64,000 bases of DNA, from assembly GCA_002344215.1 (NCBI GenBank), contig DDSV01000023.1, positions 101,089-165,088 of the forward strand, read 5' to 3'. A program made the translations under genes and the position numbers. The notes under the pieces are model-generated. The model was not told the origin of the DNA. It worked only from the letters and a program-made list of their open reading frames with translations, and made no database searches. The first letter of the stretch is position 1, and each line of letters opens with the position of its first letter. This DNA is from Akkermansiaceae bacterium UBA2381 (lineage in GTDB: Bacteria; Verrucomicrobiota; Verrucomicrobiia; Verrucomicrobiales; DEV007). Shown piece by piece: positions 27,445 to 36,008 of the stretch.

Positions 27445-27972
27445 ATGTCCCCGCTAAACTCGACCATTACCGGCGAATCCTGGAAATCCTTTTCTGCGGT
27501 TGTTTTCGGCGTTTGGTTGTCCGTTTGGTTCTATGCGGCGCTGCACAACCAGTATCTTATCCGCATTGCTCCCGAACATTTCACTGAATGGCACTACAAG
27601 ATGCCGTTCTTCACCAGTCACACGATGCTGGGAGTTGCCTACGCCTTCGGCGCATCCGTATCGCCTGGAATGCTTCTTGGTGTAGTTCTCTTTATGGCGG
27701 GTCGTCTCTTTGGTCGGGCAAAGTTAAGTCCGACAAGGATAATCATTTCCACTGGCTGGGTCTGGCTTGGAGTCGAGGTCTGCGCCGGAGTTGTCGGTAT
27801 GATTGTGTGGCGAACGGGAAGAGGCATCTATCCGGATTGGGTCTATCCTGATAACTCTTTGGGAATGCTCATCACTCAGAGCATACAGATCACGGCCTAC
27901 CTGACGGGCGCTTTGTTCTCGATTATAGTGATTGCCGTCACCTGGAAAAAGAGAAAAGATTTAGTCGGTTGA
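27445..27972 (+). CDS. Membrane protein of unknown function
   Basis: 175 residues with about four transmembrane helices (starting at AVVFGVWLSVWFYAAL, HTMLGVAYAFGASVSPGMLLGVVLF, IIISTGWVWLGVEVCAGVVGMIVW and ITAYLTGALFSIIVIAVTW). I do not recognise a family. A promoter-like TTGACG/TAGACT pair lies around 27357-27386. Its coding composition is less GC-rich than its neighbours. A hairpin follows the stop. Confidence 0.6.
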   Translation: MSPLNSTITGESWKSFSAVVFGVWLSVWFYAALHNQYLIRIAPEHFTEWHYKMPFFTSHTMLGVAYAFGASVSPGMLLGVVLFMAGRLFGRAKLSPTRIIISTGWVWLGVEVCAGVVGMIVWRTGRGIYPDWVYPDNSLGMLITQSIQITAYLTGALFSIIVIAVTWKKRKDLVG

Positions 27973-27980
27973 AACACCTG

Positions 27981-28000
27981 AACCCCGTAATCTCGGGGTT
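27981..28000 (+). terminator. Terminator-like hairpin
   Basis: AACCCC stem paired with GGGGTT around an 8-base loop, 9 bases after the stop of the membrane protein and before the esterase. Only a short T-stretch follows, so it may be weak. Confidence 0.4.
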
Positions 28001-28024
28001 TCAAACCCATCCTAACATTCCCCA

Positions 28025-28924
28025 ATGAAACTTCCCATTCTCCTCACTCTCCTCGTTTTCCATACGTCCCTTATCATCTCCCAGGACGCCCCTAAACCCA
28101 AAGAGTACCCCTTCGGCCCCGACTCCGAACGCAAGGAAGGAGTGCCTCAGGGCAAGGTAACCAAACACGTTTGGAAAAGCACGGTCTACCCCGGCACGAT
28201 ACGTGAGTACTACGTCTATGTTCCCGCGCAGTATGAACCGCAGGGCACGGAAAAGGCGGCGGTGATGGTCTTTCAGGACGGTCATGCCTATGTCGATGAA
28301 AAGGGGCAGATCCGCGTGCCGGTGGTGCTCGACAATCTCATTGCCGCCGGTGAAGTGCCGGTCATGATCGCTATTTTCGTTAATCCGGGCTGGTTTGCCG
28401 ATGAGTTGAAAGAGCCGCAAAAGTGGAAAGCTCCGGAGGGTGTGGGGAGCAATCGCTCGGTCGAGTATGACTCACTCGATCCCAAGTATGCCGAGTTCCT
28501 TGAAAAGGAGATCCTCCTCGAAGTCGGCAGGTCTTATCGGCTCACCGACGACCCGGAGCAGCGCGCCATTTGCGGGATGAGTTCGGGCGGGATTTGTGCC
28601 TTCACGGTGGCGTGGGAACGACCTGATTTGTTCCGTAAAGTGCTCAGTCATATCGGAAGCTTCACCAACATTCGCGGCGGACACGTCTATCCCTCGCTCA
28701 TCCGGAAAACCGAACGGAAGCCGCTTCGTGTCTTTCTGCAGGACGGCTCCAACGACCTCGACAATGAACACGGCAACTGGCCCCTCGCGAATCAGGCGAT
28801 GGCGGCAGCCTTGAAGTTCTCGGGCTACGAGCATGAGTTCGTCTTCGGCGAGGGTGCCCACAACGGCAATCACGGTGGCGCGATTTTCCCGGACTCGATG
28901 CGCTGGCTGTGGCGGGTGAAGTAG
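28025..28924 (+). CDS. Exported esterase (enterochelin-esterase-like alpha/beta hydrolase)
   Basis: 299 residues with signal peptide (MKLPILLTLLVFHTSLIIS). Alpha/beta hydrolase of the Fes/esterase D-like group: nucleophile elbow CGMSSGG, acidic region LQDGSNDLDNEHG and C-terminal base histidine in EGAHNGNHGG. VMVFQDGHAYVD and VMIAIFVNPG are typical of this group, common in PVC secretomes, where it hydrolyses acyl or carbohydrate esters. Substrate unknown. Separated by about 40 bases from the vapB gene. Confidence 0.87.
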   Translation: MKLPILLTLLVFHTSLIISQDAPKPKEYPFGPDSERKEGVPQGKVTKHVWKSTVYPGTIREYYVYVPAQYEPQGTEKAAVMVFQDGHAYVDEKGQIRVPVVLDNLIAAGEVPVMIAIFVNPGWFADELKEPQKWKAPEGVGSNRSVEYDSLDPKYAEFLEKEILLEVGRSYRLTDDPEQRAICGMSSGGICAFTVAWERPDLFRKVLSHIGSFTNIRGGHVYPSLIRKTERKPLRVFLQDGSNDLDNEHGNWPLANQAMAAALKFSGYEHEFVFGEGAHNGNHGGAIFPDSMRWLWRVK

Positions 28925-28964
28925 GGGAAATTGACAGAAAACCAGAAATATGGGAATATGGGTC

Positions 28965-29210
28965 ATGAAAACGACTCTGGATCTCCCTGATGATCTGATG
29001 CGGGAAATCAAGATCCTCGCGGCGAAAGAGGGGCGAAAACTCAAGGACATCATTTCTGAATCCCTACGCCGCGACCTTCGCATCGGGGAGGGATCTTCCC
29101 GGCTTAGCGTGCGCGATCTCGCTCCTGTCTCGGTTGGGAAAGTGCGGAAAGAGAACAAGTCAGAAGACAGGATGGAGGAAATGCTGAATGACCGTGGGCA
29201 TCGATACTGA
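28965..29210 (+). CDS. vapB: VapB-like antitoxin
   Basis: 81 residues with a ribbon-helix-helix start (MKTTLDLPDDLMREIKILAAKEGRKLKDIISESLRRDL), typical of antitoxins that bind their own promoter and neutralise a PIN-domain toxin. I chose the ATG at 28965 because family members start directly at MKTTLxLP; an ATG at 28950 adds five residues. It overlaps the toxin gene by 23 bases, as expected for a translationally coupled pair. Confidence 0.85.
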   Translation: MKTTLDLPDDLMREIKILAAKEGRKLKDIISESLRRDLRIGEGSSRLSVRDLAPVSVGKVRKENKSEDRMEEMLNDRGHRY

Positions 29211-29619
29211 TTTCCTGGTCGGTCTCTCGATCCTTGAGCATCCGAAGCATCAGATATCCGTCCGAATCCGGGATCACCATCTCGACCGCGGAGACCGGTT
29301 TGCCATCGCTCCGCAAGTGATCGCTGAATTTGTTCACGTGGTCACCGATGGGAAACGTTTCGAGCGTCCCCTCCTGATGGAAGATGCCTTGCGGCGCTCA
29401 CAGGAATGGTGGAACGCGACGGAGGTCGATCAGATTTTTCCGGACGGTGATGCGATGGCCTGGTTCCATGATCGAATGTCCGGGTATCAACTGGGGCGAA
29501 AGCGGATCCTCGACACACTTCTGGCGGCGACCTGCCATTCAGCGGGCGTTTCTCATTTGATCACCGGAAATCCCTCCGATTACCGGATATTCCCGGAACT
29601 GGAACTGATCGAAATGTAG
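29188..29619 (+). CDS. vapC: PIN-domain toxin (VapC)
   Basis: 143 residues. PIN-domain ribonuclease toxin: metal-binding acids are D6 (VGIDTDFLV), E47 (VIAEFVHV) and D109 (RILDTLLAAT), with a C-terminal LITGNPSDYRIF. VapC cleaves RNA, often initiator tRNA or rRNA; the target here is unknown. Coupled to the VapB-like gene by a 23-base overlap. A 5'-truncated relic of another PIN toxin occurs at 53763-54017. Confidence 0.87.
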   Translation: MTVGIDTDFLVGLSILEHPKHQISVRIRDHHLDRGDRFAIAPQVIAEFVHVVTDGKRFERPLLMEDALRRSQEWWNATEVDQIFPDGDAMAWFHDRMSGYQLGRKRILDTLLAATCHSAGVSHLITGNPSDYRIFPELELIEM

Positions 29620-29714
29620 CGGCGGATGTTGGTTCGGACCCGCGCACGAATTGCGCCGGGATTTTCCTTTCTTTCGCAGAAGGCGAAGCGCTAGATTCAC
29701 CTTTTCCCTACTCC

Positions 29715-30473
29715 ATGATCTCCCTCGACCTATCCGGAAAAACAGCGCTCGTCACCGGGGCCTCTCAGGGCATCGGCGCTCAGATCGCGCGAACCTTTCA
29801 TCAGGCGGGCGCGACGGTGGTGCTGAATCACCCGGGATTCGGGTCGACCGGAGCCGATGCCGACGCCGTTGCGGCGGAACTGAATGCGATCCGCACGGAA
29901 AGCGCCCATGTGATTGCCGCCGATGTTTCGCAGGCGGATCAGGTGGAAGCCATGATAGAGACGATTCAAAGCCGTCTCGGAGGCCTCGACTATCTGATCA
30001 ACAACGCGGCCATCATCAAGGACCGCACCGTTTCGAAAATGAGCCTCGAGGAATGGGACGCGGTCCTCGACGTGAATCTGTCCGGCGTTTTTTATTGCTG
30101 TAAATATGCCTTGAACGTGATGCATGACGGAGGGGCCATCGTCAGCTTCGGCAGCATTGCGGCGATTCAGGGATTTTTTGGTCAGGCCAATTACGCTGCG
30201 GCCAAGGCCGGGGTGCAGGCGATGATGCGTGTCCTCAGCCGTGAGGCGGCAAGGCGTCAGATCCGGGTCAATGCGGTGGCCCCGGGGGTCATCGACACGG
30301 CGATGGCGGCGACGATTCCGGAGAACGTTCGTGAGGAGATGCTCAAGAACGTTCCCCTAAACCGTTTTGGAACCACTGAAGAAGTCGCCCATGTCGTCCT
30401 CTTTCTCTGCTCCCCGCTCGCATCCTATGTGACCGGGCAGACCATCGAAATTAACGGAGGCTGGAGAGGGTAA
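29715..30473 (+). CDS. Short-chain dehydrogenase/reductase (FabG-like)
   Basis: 252-residue Rossmann-fold oxidoreductase. NAD(P) motif GASQGIG (15-21), NNAAI (97-101), and the catalytic residues S147, Y160 and K164 (SFGSIAAIQGFFGQANYAAAKAG). Resembles 3-oxoacyl-ACP reductases and beta-hydroxyacid dehydrogenases. Followed 86 bases later by a CoA-transferase and thiolase, so it may reduce or oxidise a 3-keto or 3-hydroxyacyl group in the same pathway, which is inference. Confidence 0.9.
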   Translation: MISLDLSGKTALVTGASQGIGAQIARTFHQAGATVVLNHPGFGSTGADADAVAAELNAIRTESAHVIAADVSQADQVEAMIETIQSRLGGLDYLINNAAIIKDRTVSKMSLEEWDAVLDVNLSGVFYCCKYALNVMHDGGAIVSFGSIAAIQGFFGQANYAAAKAGVQAMMRVLSREAARRQIRVNAVAPGVIDTAMAATIPENVREEMLKNVPLNRFGTTEEVAHVVLFLCSPLASYVTGQTIEINGGWRG

Positions 30474-30528
30474 AAGAAAAACTTTGCCTCATTCGGCCCG
30501 GACTGGCAGAAGGGCAGAGCCAAACTTT

Positions 30529-30548
30529 AAACCTGAAACTTTAAACTT
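30529..30548 (+). repeat. AAACTTTAAAC repeat, copy 2
   Basis: Identical 20-mer to 1027-1046, extended on the left by another AAACTTTAAAC unit (30521-30531). It ends 11 bases before the ATG of the CoA-transferase at 30560, occupying the usual ribosome-binding-site area. Confidence 0.8.
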
Positions 30549-30559
30549 GGAACTTCTCC

Positions 30560-32086
30560 ATGCGCGCCAAAGCCCTCATCACCACGGCGGACGAAGCCGT
30601 CGCCGCCATCCCGAGCGGGGCGACCGTTGCGGTTGGGGGATTTGTCGGGGCGGGGCACCCGGAAATGCTGACGGCCGCGCTGGAGCGACGCTTTTTGAAA
30701 GAGGGTACGCCCCAGGACCTGACCCTCTTCTATTGCGCCGGGCAGGGTGATCGGGGGGAGCGCGGGCTCAATCATTTTGCTCACCGGGGACTGATCCGGC
30801 GTGTGGTCGGGGGCCACTGGAACCTTGCCCCCAGGCTGGGAGCCCTGGCTCTGGCGAATGAGATCGAGGCCTACAATTTTCCCCAGGGTGTCCTCTCCGT
30901 CCTCCTCCGGGAGATCGCGGCCAAACGGCCCGGTATCTTCACGCAGGTGGGGTTGAATACCTTCATTGATCCCATGAACGGAGGAGGACGTCTCAATGCC
31001 CGCACCACGGAAGATCTTGTCGAACGGGCGGAGATTGATGGCCAGGTCTGGCTGCGATATAAATCGATGCCGGTGAATGTCGGCCTCATTCGCGCAACCA
31101 GTGCCGATACGAGGGGAAATCTGACGATGGAGCGCGAGGGGCTCATCGGCGAGGTTTTACCCATCGCACAGGCGGCGAAAAATCATGGCGGTATCGTCAT
31201 TGCCCAGGTCGAGAAAATCGTCGATCAGATCGAAGATCCGAAAGCGGTTAGGGTGCCGGGAATGCTGGTCGATTACCTCGTCGTTTCCGGCGGGAAAGAG
31301 CACGACCAGACCTTCGGTGAAGTCTTCAATTCCGCTTACGTCAGCACCGGTCATGATACGAGTGCGGTTCCGGTGCTCGGATTCTCCGAACGCCAGATCA
31401 TCGGCACGCGCGCCTTGCAGGAGGTTCGCCCCGGCGACATCGTGAATCTCGGGATCGGTCTGCCGGAGACCGTCGCTGCTGTCGCCGCGCAGACGGGACG
31501 GCTCGCGGAGTTCACCCTGACGGTGGAGAGCGGACCCATAGGCGGAGTGCCGGCTTCGGGCCTCAGCTTTGGATGCAGTCATTTCCCCGAGGCCATCGTC
31601 GACCAGCCCTCGCAATTTGATTTTTACGACGGAGGCGGACTTGACCTCGCCGTGCTTGGGGCCGTCGAGGTCGATCCCGAAGGCAGTGTCAATGTGACCC
31701 GTTTTGCGGGACGCTTTGCCGGAGTCGGCGGATTCATGAACATCGCCCAGAGTGCGCGGCGGCTCGTCTTCTGTTGCAGCTTCCGCGCCGGGGAGATCGA
31801 AGTCGCAAGAGAGGGCGGGCAACTGCGTATCGTGAAGGAGGGAAAACATCCCAAGTTCGTGAATCAGTTGCAGGAAGTTTGTTTTCACGGCCCCTCAGCC
31901 ATGGCGCGGGGGCAGCAGGTGCTCTATGTGACCGAGCGGGCGGTCTTTGAGTTAACTCCTTCAGGACTGAGACTCATCGAAATCGCTCCCGGCATTGACC
32001 TGAGACGCGAAGTCCTTGAGCAGATGGAATTTGCCCCGCAAATTGCCTCCTCCCTTCAACCGATGTTGCTCCCCGATTTTTCATGA
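30560..32086 (+). CDS. Fused CoA-transferase (acyl-CoA:acetate/ketoacid type)
   Basis: 508-residue family I CoA-transferase with alpha and beta halves fused, as in propionate or SCOT-type enzymes. Substrate loop GGFVGAGHPEMLT near the N-terminus. The catalytic glutamate is E in LTVESGPIGG of the C-terminal half, after GDIVNLGIGLPETVAA. Downstream are DLAVLGAVEVDPEGSVN and RFAGVGGFMNIAQSARRLVFC. It moves CoA between carboxylates, for example activating 3-ketoacids. Its stop overlaps the start of the thiolase gene by 4 bases (ATGA), so they act together in ketoacid or ketone-body-type catabolism or polyester turnover. Confidence 0.9.
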   Translation: MRAKALITTADEAVAAIPSGATVAVGGFVGAGHPEMLTAALERRFLKEGTPQDLTLFYCAGQGDRGERGLNHFAHRGLIRRVVGGHWNLAPRLGALALANEIEAYNFPQGVLSVLLREIAAKRPGIFTQVGLNTFIDPMNGGGRLNARTTEDLVERAEIDGQVWLRYKSMPVNVGLIRATSADTRGNLTMEREGLIGEVLPIAQAAKNHGGIVIAQVEKIVDQIEDPKAVRVPGMLVDYLVVSGGKEHDQTFGEVFNSAYVSTGHDTSAVPVLGFSERQIIGTRALQEVRPGDIVNLGIGLPETVAAVAAQTGRLAEFTLTVESGPIGGVPASGLSFGCSHFPEAIVDQPSQFDFYDGGGLDLAVLGAVEVDPEGSVNVTRFAGRFAGVGGFMNIAQSARRLVFCCSFRAGEIEVAREGGQLRIVKEGKHPKFVNQLQEVCFHGPSAMARGQQVLYVTERAVFELTPSGLRLIEIAPGIDLRREVLEQMEFAPQIASSLQPMLLPDFS

Positions 32087-33234
32087 ACCCCGTCCATCTC
32101 GTCGCCGCAAAACGTTCTCCCATCGGTCGCTTCGGGGGCGGGCTGAAATCTCTGTCCGCCGCCGATCTCGCGGTCGCCGTGGCGGAGGCCATCGTTCCTG
32201 ATTCACTGCGTTCCGAGATCGGCCAGGTCATTCTCGGTCAGGTCCTGCAGGCCGGGTGCGGGATGAATGTGGCCCGCCAGGCCGGTTGGAAACTTGGTCT
32301 GCCCGAGGCGACGCCCGCCTACACCGTGAACATGGCCTGCGGTTCCTCGATGAAGGCGGTTGCGCTCGGAGCGGACGCGATCCGTCTCAGGGAAAATGAG
32401 CTGGTCCTCGCGGGAGGGGTCGAGATGATGAGTCGCGCGCCCCATTACGCGATGGATTCACGTTGGGGGAAAAAGCTCGGGAACCTCACCCTGCAGGATT
32501 CTCTTTTTCTCGACGGGCTCAGTGACGCCATGCTGGATATCGGCATGGGCGAAACCGCCGAGCGGATTGCCGATCAACTCGGGATCACCCGGGCCGAGCA
32601 GGATGCCTTTGCCGCGCGCAGCCAGCAACTTGCTGCGGCGCACCGGGCTCTTTTTGAAAGGGAGATCGTTCCGGTGACGGGAGCGGAGGGAACCATCAGC
32701 GAGGACGAACATCCGCGCGCCGACACGACCGCGGAATCTCTCGCCAAACTGAAACCCGCCTTTCGTCCCGAAGGAAGCGTCACCGCAGGCAACGCCTCCG
32801 GGATCAACGACGGGGCGGCAATGGTCCTGCTTGCGAGTGAGAGTGCGCTGGCGCGTCATGGCTTGACCTCTCGCGCCCGCGTCGTGGCCACGGCGGTGGT
32901 CGGATGTGATCCGGCGCTCATGGGGCTCGGACCCGTCGAGGCGATTCGCGGAGTCTGCGGCCGCGCCGGATGGAGTCTCGATGAGGTCGATGCGATTGAA
33001 ATCAACGAGGCTTTCGCCGTGCAGACGCTGGGCTGTGGGTATTTGTTAGGATTGGATTGGGCAAAACTCAATCAACGCGGAGGGGCGATCGCCCTCGGGC
33101 ATCCCATCGGGGCAAGCGGGGCGCGGGTCCTGACGACCCTGCTGCATTTGATGGAGGACAAGGGATACAGCAAAGGAATCGCGAGCCTCTGTATCGGAGG
33201 AGGGATGGGGATCGCGATGGCGGTGGAGAGGTGA
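32083..33234 (+). CDS. Acetyl-CoA acetyltransferase (thiolase)
   Basis: 383-residue thiolase. Catalytic C86 (TVNMACGSSMKA), H340 (LGHPIGASG) and C370 (SLCIGGGMG) are intact; INEAFAVQTLG is also diagnostic. Splits 3-ketoacyl-CoA or condenses two acetyl-CoA. Overlaps the CoA-transferase by 4 bases. With the upstream SDR this resembles the tail of a 3-hydroxyacid/3-ketoacid degradative route. A PHB-type role (PhaA) is possible but no phaC is present. Confidence 0.93.
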   Translation: MNPVHLVAAKRSPIGRFGGGLKSLSAADLAVAVAEAIVPDSLRSEIGQVILGQVLQAGCGMNVARQAGWKLGLPEATPAYTVNMACGSSMKAVALGADAIRLRENELVLAGGVEMMSRAPHYAMDSRWGKKLGNLTLQDSLFLDGLSDAMLDIGMGETAERIADQLGITRAEQDAFAARSQQLAAAHRALFEREIVPVTGAEGTISEDEHPRADTTAESLAKLKPAFRPEGSVTAGNASGINDGAAMVLLASESALARHGLTSRARVVATAVVGCDPALMGLGPVEAIRGVCGRAGWSLDEVDAIEINEAFAVQTLGCGYLLGLDWAKLNQRGGAIALGHPIGASGARVLTTLLHLMEDKGYSKGIASLCIGGGMGIAMAVER

Positions 33235-33244
33235 AGAAGGCATA

Positions 33245-33279
33245 GTTTCAAGTTTCAGGGTTTAAAGTTTAAAGTTCAG
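33245..33279 (-). repeat. AAACTTTAAAC repeat, copy 3 (inverted)
   Basis: On the minus strand it reads CCTGAACTTTAAAC..., related to copies 1 and 2 and rich in AAACTTTAAAC units. It occupies the space between the thiolase stop and the next ATG at 33283, so again it abuts a start codon. Copies 2 and 3 are inverted relative to each other and flank the CoA-transferase/thiolase pair. Confidence 0.6.
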
Positions 33280-33282
33280 GCG

Positions 33283-33945
33283 ATGGGACTCGACAGCGTG
33301 GAATTGGCAATGGCTTTCGAAGAGTCCTTCGGTGTGACGATTTCGGACGCGGAGGCCGCGACATGCGAGACCCCCACGGATGTGATCGAGTTGGTTTTGG
33401 GGAAACTTCGAGTAAGCGAGGACGCGGGGTGCGTTTCTCAGCGTGGTTTCTATGCGCTGCGTAGAGCGCTGACGGAGACCCTGGGAATCAAGCGGGGCTC
33501 CGTGACGCTTGACTTCGATATACGATCGCTGATTTCCGAAAGGTCGGATCGGGCCATTTGGGAATCCCTGAAGGCTGCCACTAATGCAAGGAGCTGGCCG
33601 TCTCTGGTGAGGTCACGATGGCTCGTCGTGAGCCTTTGGTTGCTGACGGGAGTCGTGCTGATTGGTTTACTCATGGTGACGGACCCGGAGTTTGCCTGAG
33701 CGGGTGCCTTGCTCATTGGCTGTGCGGGGGTGCGATTCACCCGCCGATTCGAAAATAAAATTCCAAGGCGTCATTCCAAGGTGCGCGATTTGGTGCCTTT
33801 TGCAGTCACCTCCGATGAGATTGCCTGGACCCGCGATCAGGTGGCAGCGATCGTGAAGGATTTGGTGAAGGAACAGCTTGGTGTGTCAGAAGAGCAGTAT
33901 CGAGAGGATGCCAGTTTCATCGCGGATTTCGGGATGGATAGATGA
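33283..33945 (+). pseudogene. Membrane acyl-carrier-like protein, split ACP halves, interrupted by in-frame TGA
   Basis: One continuous reading frame of 220 codons broken only by a TGA at 33697-33699 (codon 139), followed by 81 further open codons to a terminal TGA. The first part starts MGLDSVELAMAFEESFGV, matching the phosphopantetheine site and second helix of an acyl carrier protein (S5 would carry the arm) but without helix 1, then a soluble linker and a hydrophobic segment (WLVVSLWLLTGVVLIGLLMV). After the TGA come a second hydrophobic segment (AGALLIGCAGV), a linker and WTRDQVAAIVKDLVKEQLG ... DASFIADFGMD, which reads as the missing first ACP helix and loop up to the D of the D-S motif. 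The carrier fold therefore looks circularly permuted around a membrane hairpin. Alternatives: sequencing error, recent nonsense mutation, or UGA readthrough. Confidence 0.65.
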
Positions 33946-33966
33946 ATGAAAGGCGATTCTACCGCC

Positions 33967-35238
33967 TCATAGCCCCTTCCGGTGCGTCTCCTCCGCAAGC
34001 CACACGGACACCAGCGTAATCAACGCCATTCCGATCAGATAGAGGGCGACCGGCCACGGTTCTCCCGCGCTCCAGCCGAGCAGGGCAGTTGCGATGAGCG
34101 GAGCGAGACCTCCGGCAAGCGGGGAGGCGAGTTGGTAGCCGAGTGACGCGCCGCTGTAGCGGACACGAGTGCCGAAAAGTTCCGAGAAAAAGGCGGCCTG
34201 GGGACCGTACATCGCGGAATGACCAATCAGTCCGACGACGACGGCGAGGATGACAAGGGCAGGTTCTTTCGTTTCAATCAGCCAGAAAAAGGGGAAGGCA
34301 AAGAGCAGCAGAAAAAGCGCTCCGCCAAGGTAAACGGGACGACGTCCGAGTTTATCCGAGAGGGCGCCGAAGGCGGGGATCGCGACGAGCTGCACCGCTG
34401 ACCCTAACATGACCGCATTGAGGAGTCCGGCTTTGCCCATGCCGAGTTGCTGCGATCCGTAGCTGAGGACGAGGACGGTAAAGATATAAAAAAAGGCGTT
34501 CTCGGCGAAGCGCGCGCCCATCGCTAGGATGACGTTGCGGGGATGGTCCCGGATCACGGCGAGGATGGGCACCTTCGGTCCCGGATCCTCCGCTTTGGCC
34601 CGGGTGAAAACCGGGCTTTCCATGATCTTCAGGCGAATGAACATTCCCACCCCGAGAAGGAGAATCCCAAGTAGAAAGGGAATACGCCAGCCCCAGCTGA
34701 GGAAGGCGGTCTCCTCCATTCGTGAAACGATCATGAAGACCCCGTTCGCGAGAAGCATGCCCACCGGCACGCCGGCCTGAACCCAGCTTGCGTGAAAACC
34801 GCGCCGCCCTTCACGGCTGTGCTCTACTGCCATGAGGACAGCGCCACCCCATTCTCCGCCGACCCCAAAGCCCTGAACAAAGCGGAGCAGAACGAGCAGG
34901 GCCGGGGCCCACAGTCCGATCTGGTTGTAGGTCGGGAGCAGTCCGATGAGAACCGTGGCCACTCCCATCATCATCAGCGTCGTCACGAGCATGGACTTGC
35001 GTCCGATCTTGTCTCCGTAGTGTCCGAAGACGATGCCTCCGAGAGGGCGTGCGAAGAATCCCACCGCATAGGTGGCAAAGGCGGCCATCGTTCCCGTGAG
35101 CGGATCGAGGTTTGTGAAAAAGAGCTGGTTGAAGACCAGTGCGGCCGCCGTCCCGTAGAGGAAAAAGTCATACCATTCGATCGTGGTGCCGACAAAACTG
35201 GCGAGAACGACACGGCGGGTGTTGGCGGGGGAACTCAT
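33967..35238 (-). CDS. MFS transporter of the metabolite:H+ symporter type
   Basis: 423 residues, twelve transmembrane helices. The start RRVVLASFVGTTIEWYDFFLYGTAAALVFNQLFF and GGIVFGHYGDKIGRKSML (MFS motif) are characteristic of MHS symporters that import organic acids (citrate, alpha-ketoglutarate, shikimate, proline-type). Its ATG overlaps the stop of the HpcH/HpaI aldolase gene by 4 bases, so it probably imports that pathway's substrate, a dicarboxylate or hydroxyacid. Confidence 0.9.
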   Translation of the reverse strand: MSSPANTRRVVLASFVGTTIEWYDFFLYGTAAALVFNQLFFTNLDPLTGTMAAFATYAVGFFARPLGGIVFGHYGDKIGRKSMLVTTLMMMGVATVLIGLLPTYNQIGLWAPALLVLLRFVQGFGVGGEWGGAVLMAVEHSREGRRGFHASWVQAGVPVGMLLANGVFMIVSRMEETAFLSWGWRIPFLLGILLLGVGMFIRLKIMESPVFTRAKAEDPGPKVPILAVIRDHPRNVILAMGARFAENAFFYIFTVLVLSYGSQQLGMGKAGLLNAVMLGSAVQLVAIPAFGALSDKLGRRPVYLGGALFLLLFAFPFFWLIETKEPALVILAVVVGLIGHSAMYGPQAAFFSELFGTRVRYSGASLGYQLASPLAGGLAPLIATALLGWSAGEPWPVALYLIGMALITLVSVWLAEETHRKGL

Positions 35239-36005
35239 GCGGAAGTGGCGGAATCTTTCGCGGCACGATTCATCTCGCCCAGCTTCGCCTGGAGGCTGGC
35301 AATCGGTTCACCCAGGCAAAGAAAAGTATATCCCTCCGCGACGAGGTCAGGTCCGCTCCCTATCATCCACATGTTTTTTCCGGCCGCTTTTCCGGCCGCG
35401 CGAATTATTTGCAAGGCCGCTTTCATTTCCGGTGCCTCAGGTTTCCAGCAAACGCCGAGGTCCGCCGAGAGATCGTAGGGGCCGACCGCGATGGCGGTGG
35501 TGAGTGGGTGGGCGGCGATGGCTTCGACCTGATCAAGTCCGGCGCGGCTTTCGATCTGGGGAAGAATGATGAGATTGTCCTCTACGGTTTTCCTCCAGGT
35601 CTCATAATGAAAGTCACTGACCCAGGCATTGCCGGGTCCTCCGGGACGGCGGCGTCCCCGTGGTTTCAGGTAGACCGCGTCCTGAATTTCCCGCATCGTA
35701 TCGACGGATTCGACATAGGGTACGAGGAGACCACAGGGGCCGAGGTCCATGGCGAGCCGCATCGGGGTGAACTCGGCGGCGGGCGGGCGAATGAGGACGG
35801 GGAAGTCGGCGCGCCGGCCAATCGCGCAGCCTTCGGCGACAAACTCGGTGCGGTGGGTGAGGTGTTCGAGATCGATGATGAGGTAGTCGAGCCCGGCGTT
35901 CATGACGAGCTCAACCATTCCCGGCCAGAAGTAGTTCGTCGCGAGGACGCCGGTGACGACTTCGGGGGAATTGATTTTTTCACGCAATCGGCGGGCGGAT
36001 TCCAT
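35235..36005 (-). CDS. HpcH/HpaI family aldolase
   Basis: 256-residue class II pyruvate-type aldolase. Motifs: LDYLIIDLEHLTH (DLEH), PVLIRPP, CGLLVPYVESVDT, IILPQIESRAGLD (metal-binding Glu) and VGPYDLSADLG. Family members cleave 2-keto-3-deoxy acids or 4-hydroxy-2-oxo acids to pyruvate plus an aldehyde. Overlaps the downstream MFS gene by 4 bases and starts 3 bases from the end of the upstream ceramidase-like gene, so all three are likely one operon on the minus strand. Confidence 0.9.
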   Translation of the reverse strand: MESARRLREKINSPEVVTGVLATNYFWPGMVELVMNAGLDYLIIDLEHLTHRTEFVAEGCAIGRRADFPVLIRPPAAEFTPMRLAMDLGPCGLLVPYVESVDTMREIQDAVYLKPRGRRRPGGPGNAWVSDFHYETWRKTVEDNLIILPQIESRAGLDQVEAIAAHPLTTAIAVGPYDLSADLGVCWKPEAPEMKAALQIIRAAGKAAGKNMWMIGSGPDLVAEGYTFLCLGEPIASLQAKLGEMNRAAKDSATSA

Positions 36006-36008
36006 GAT

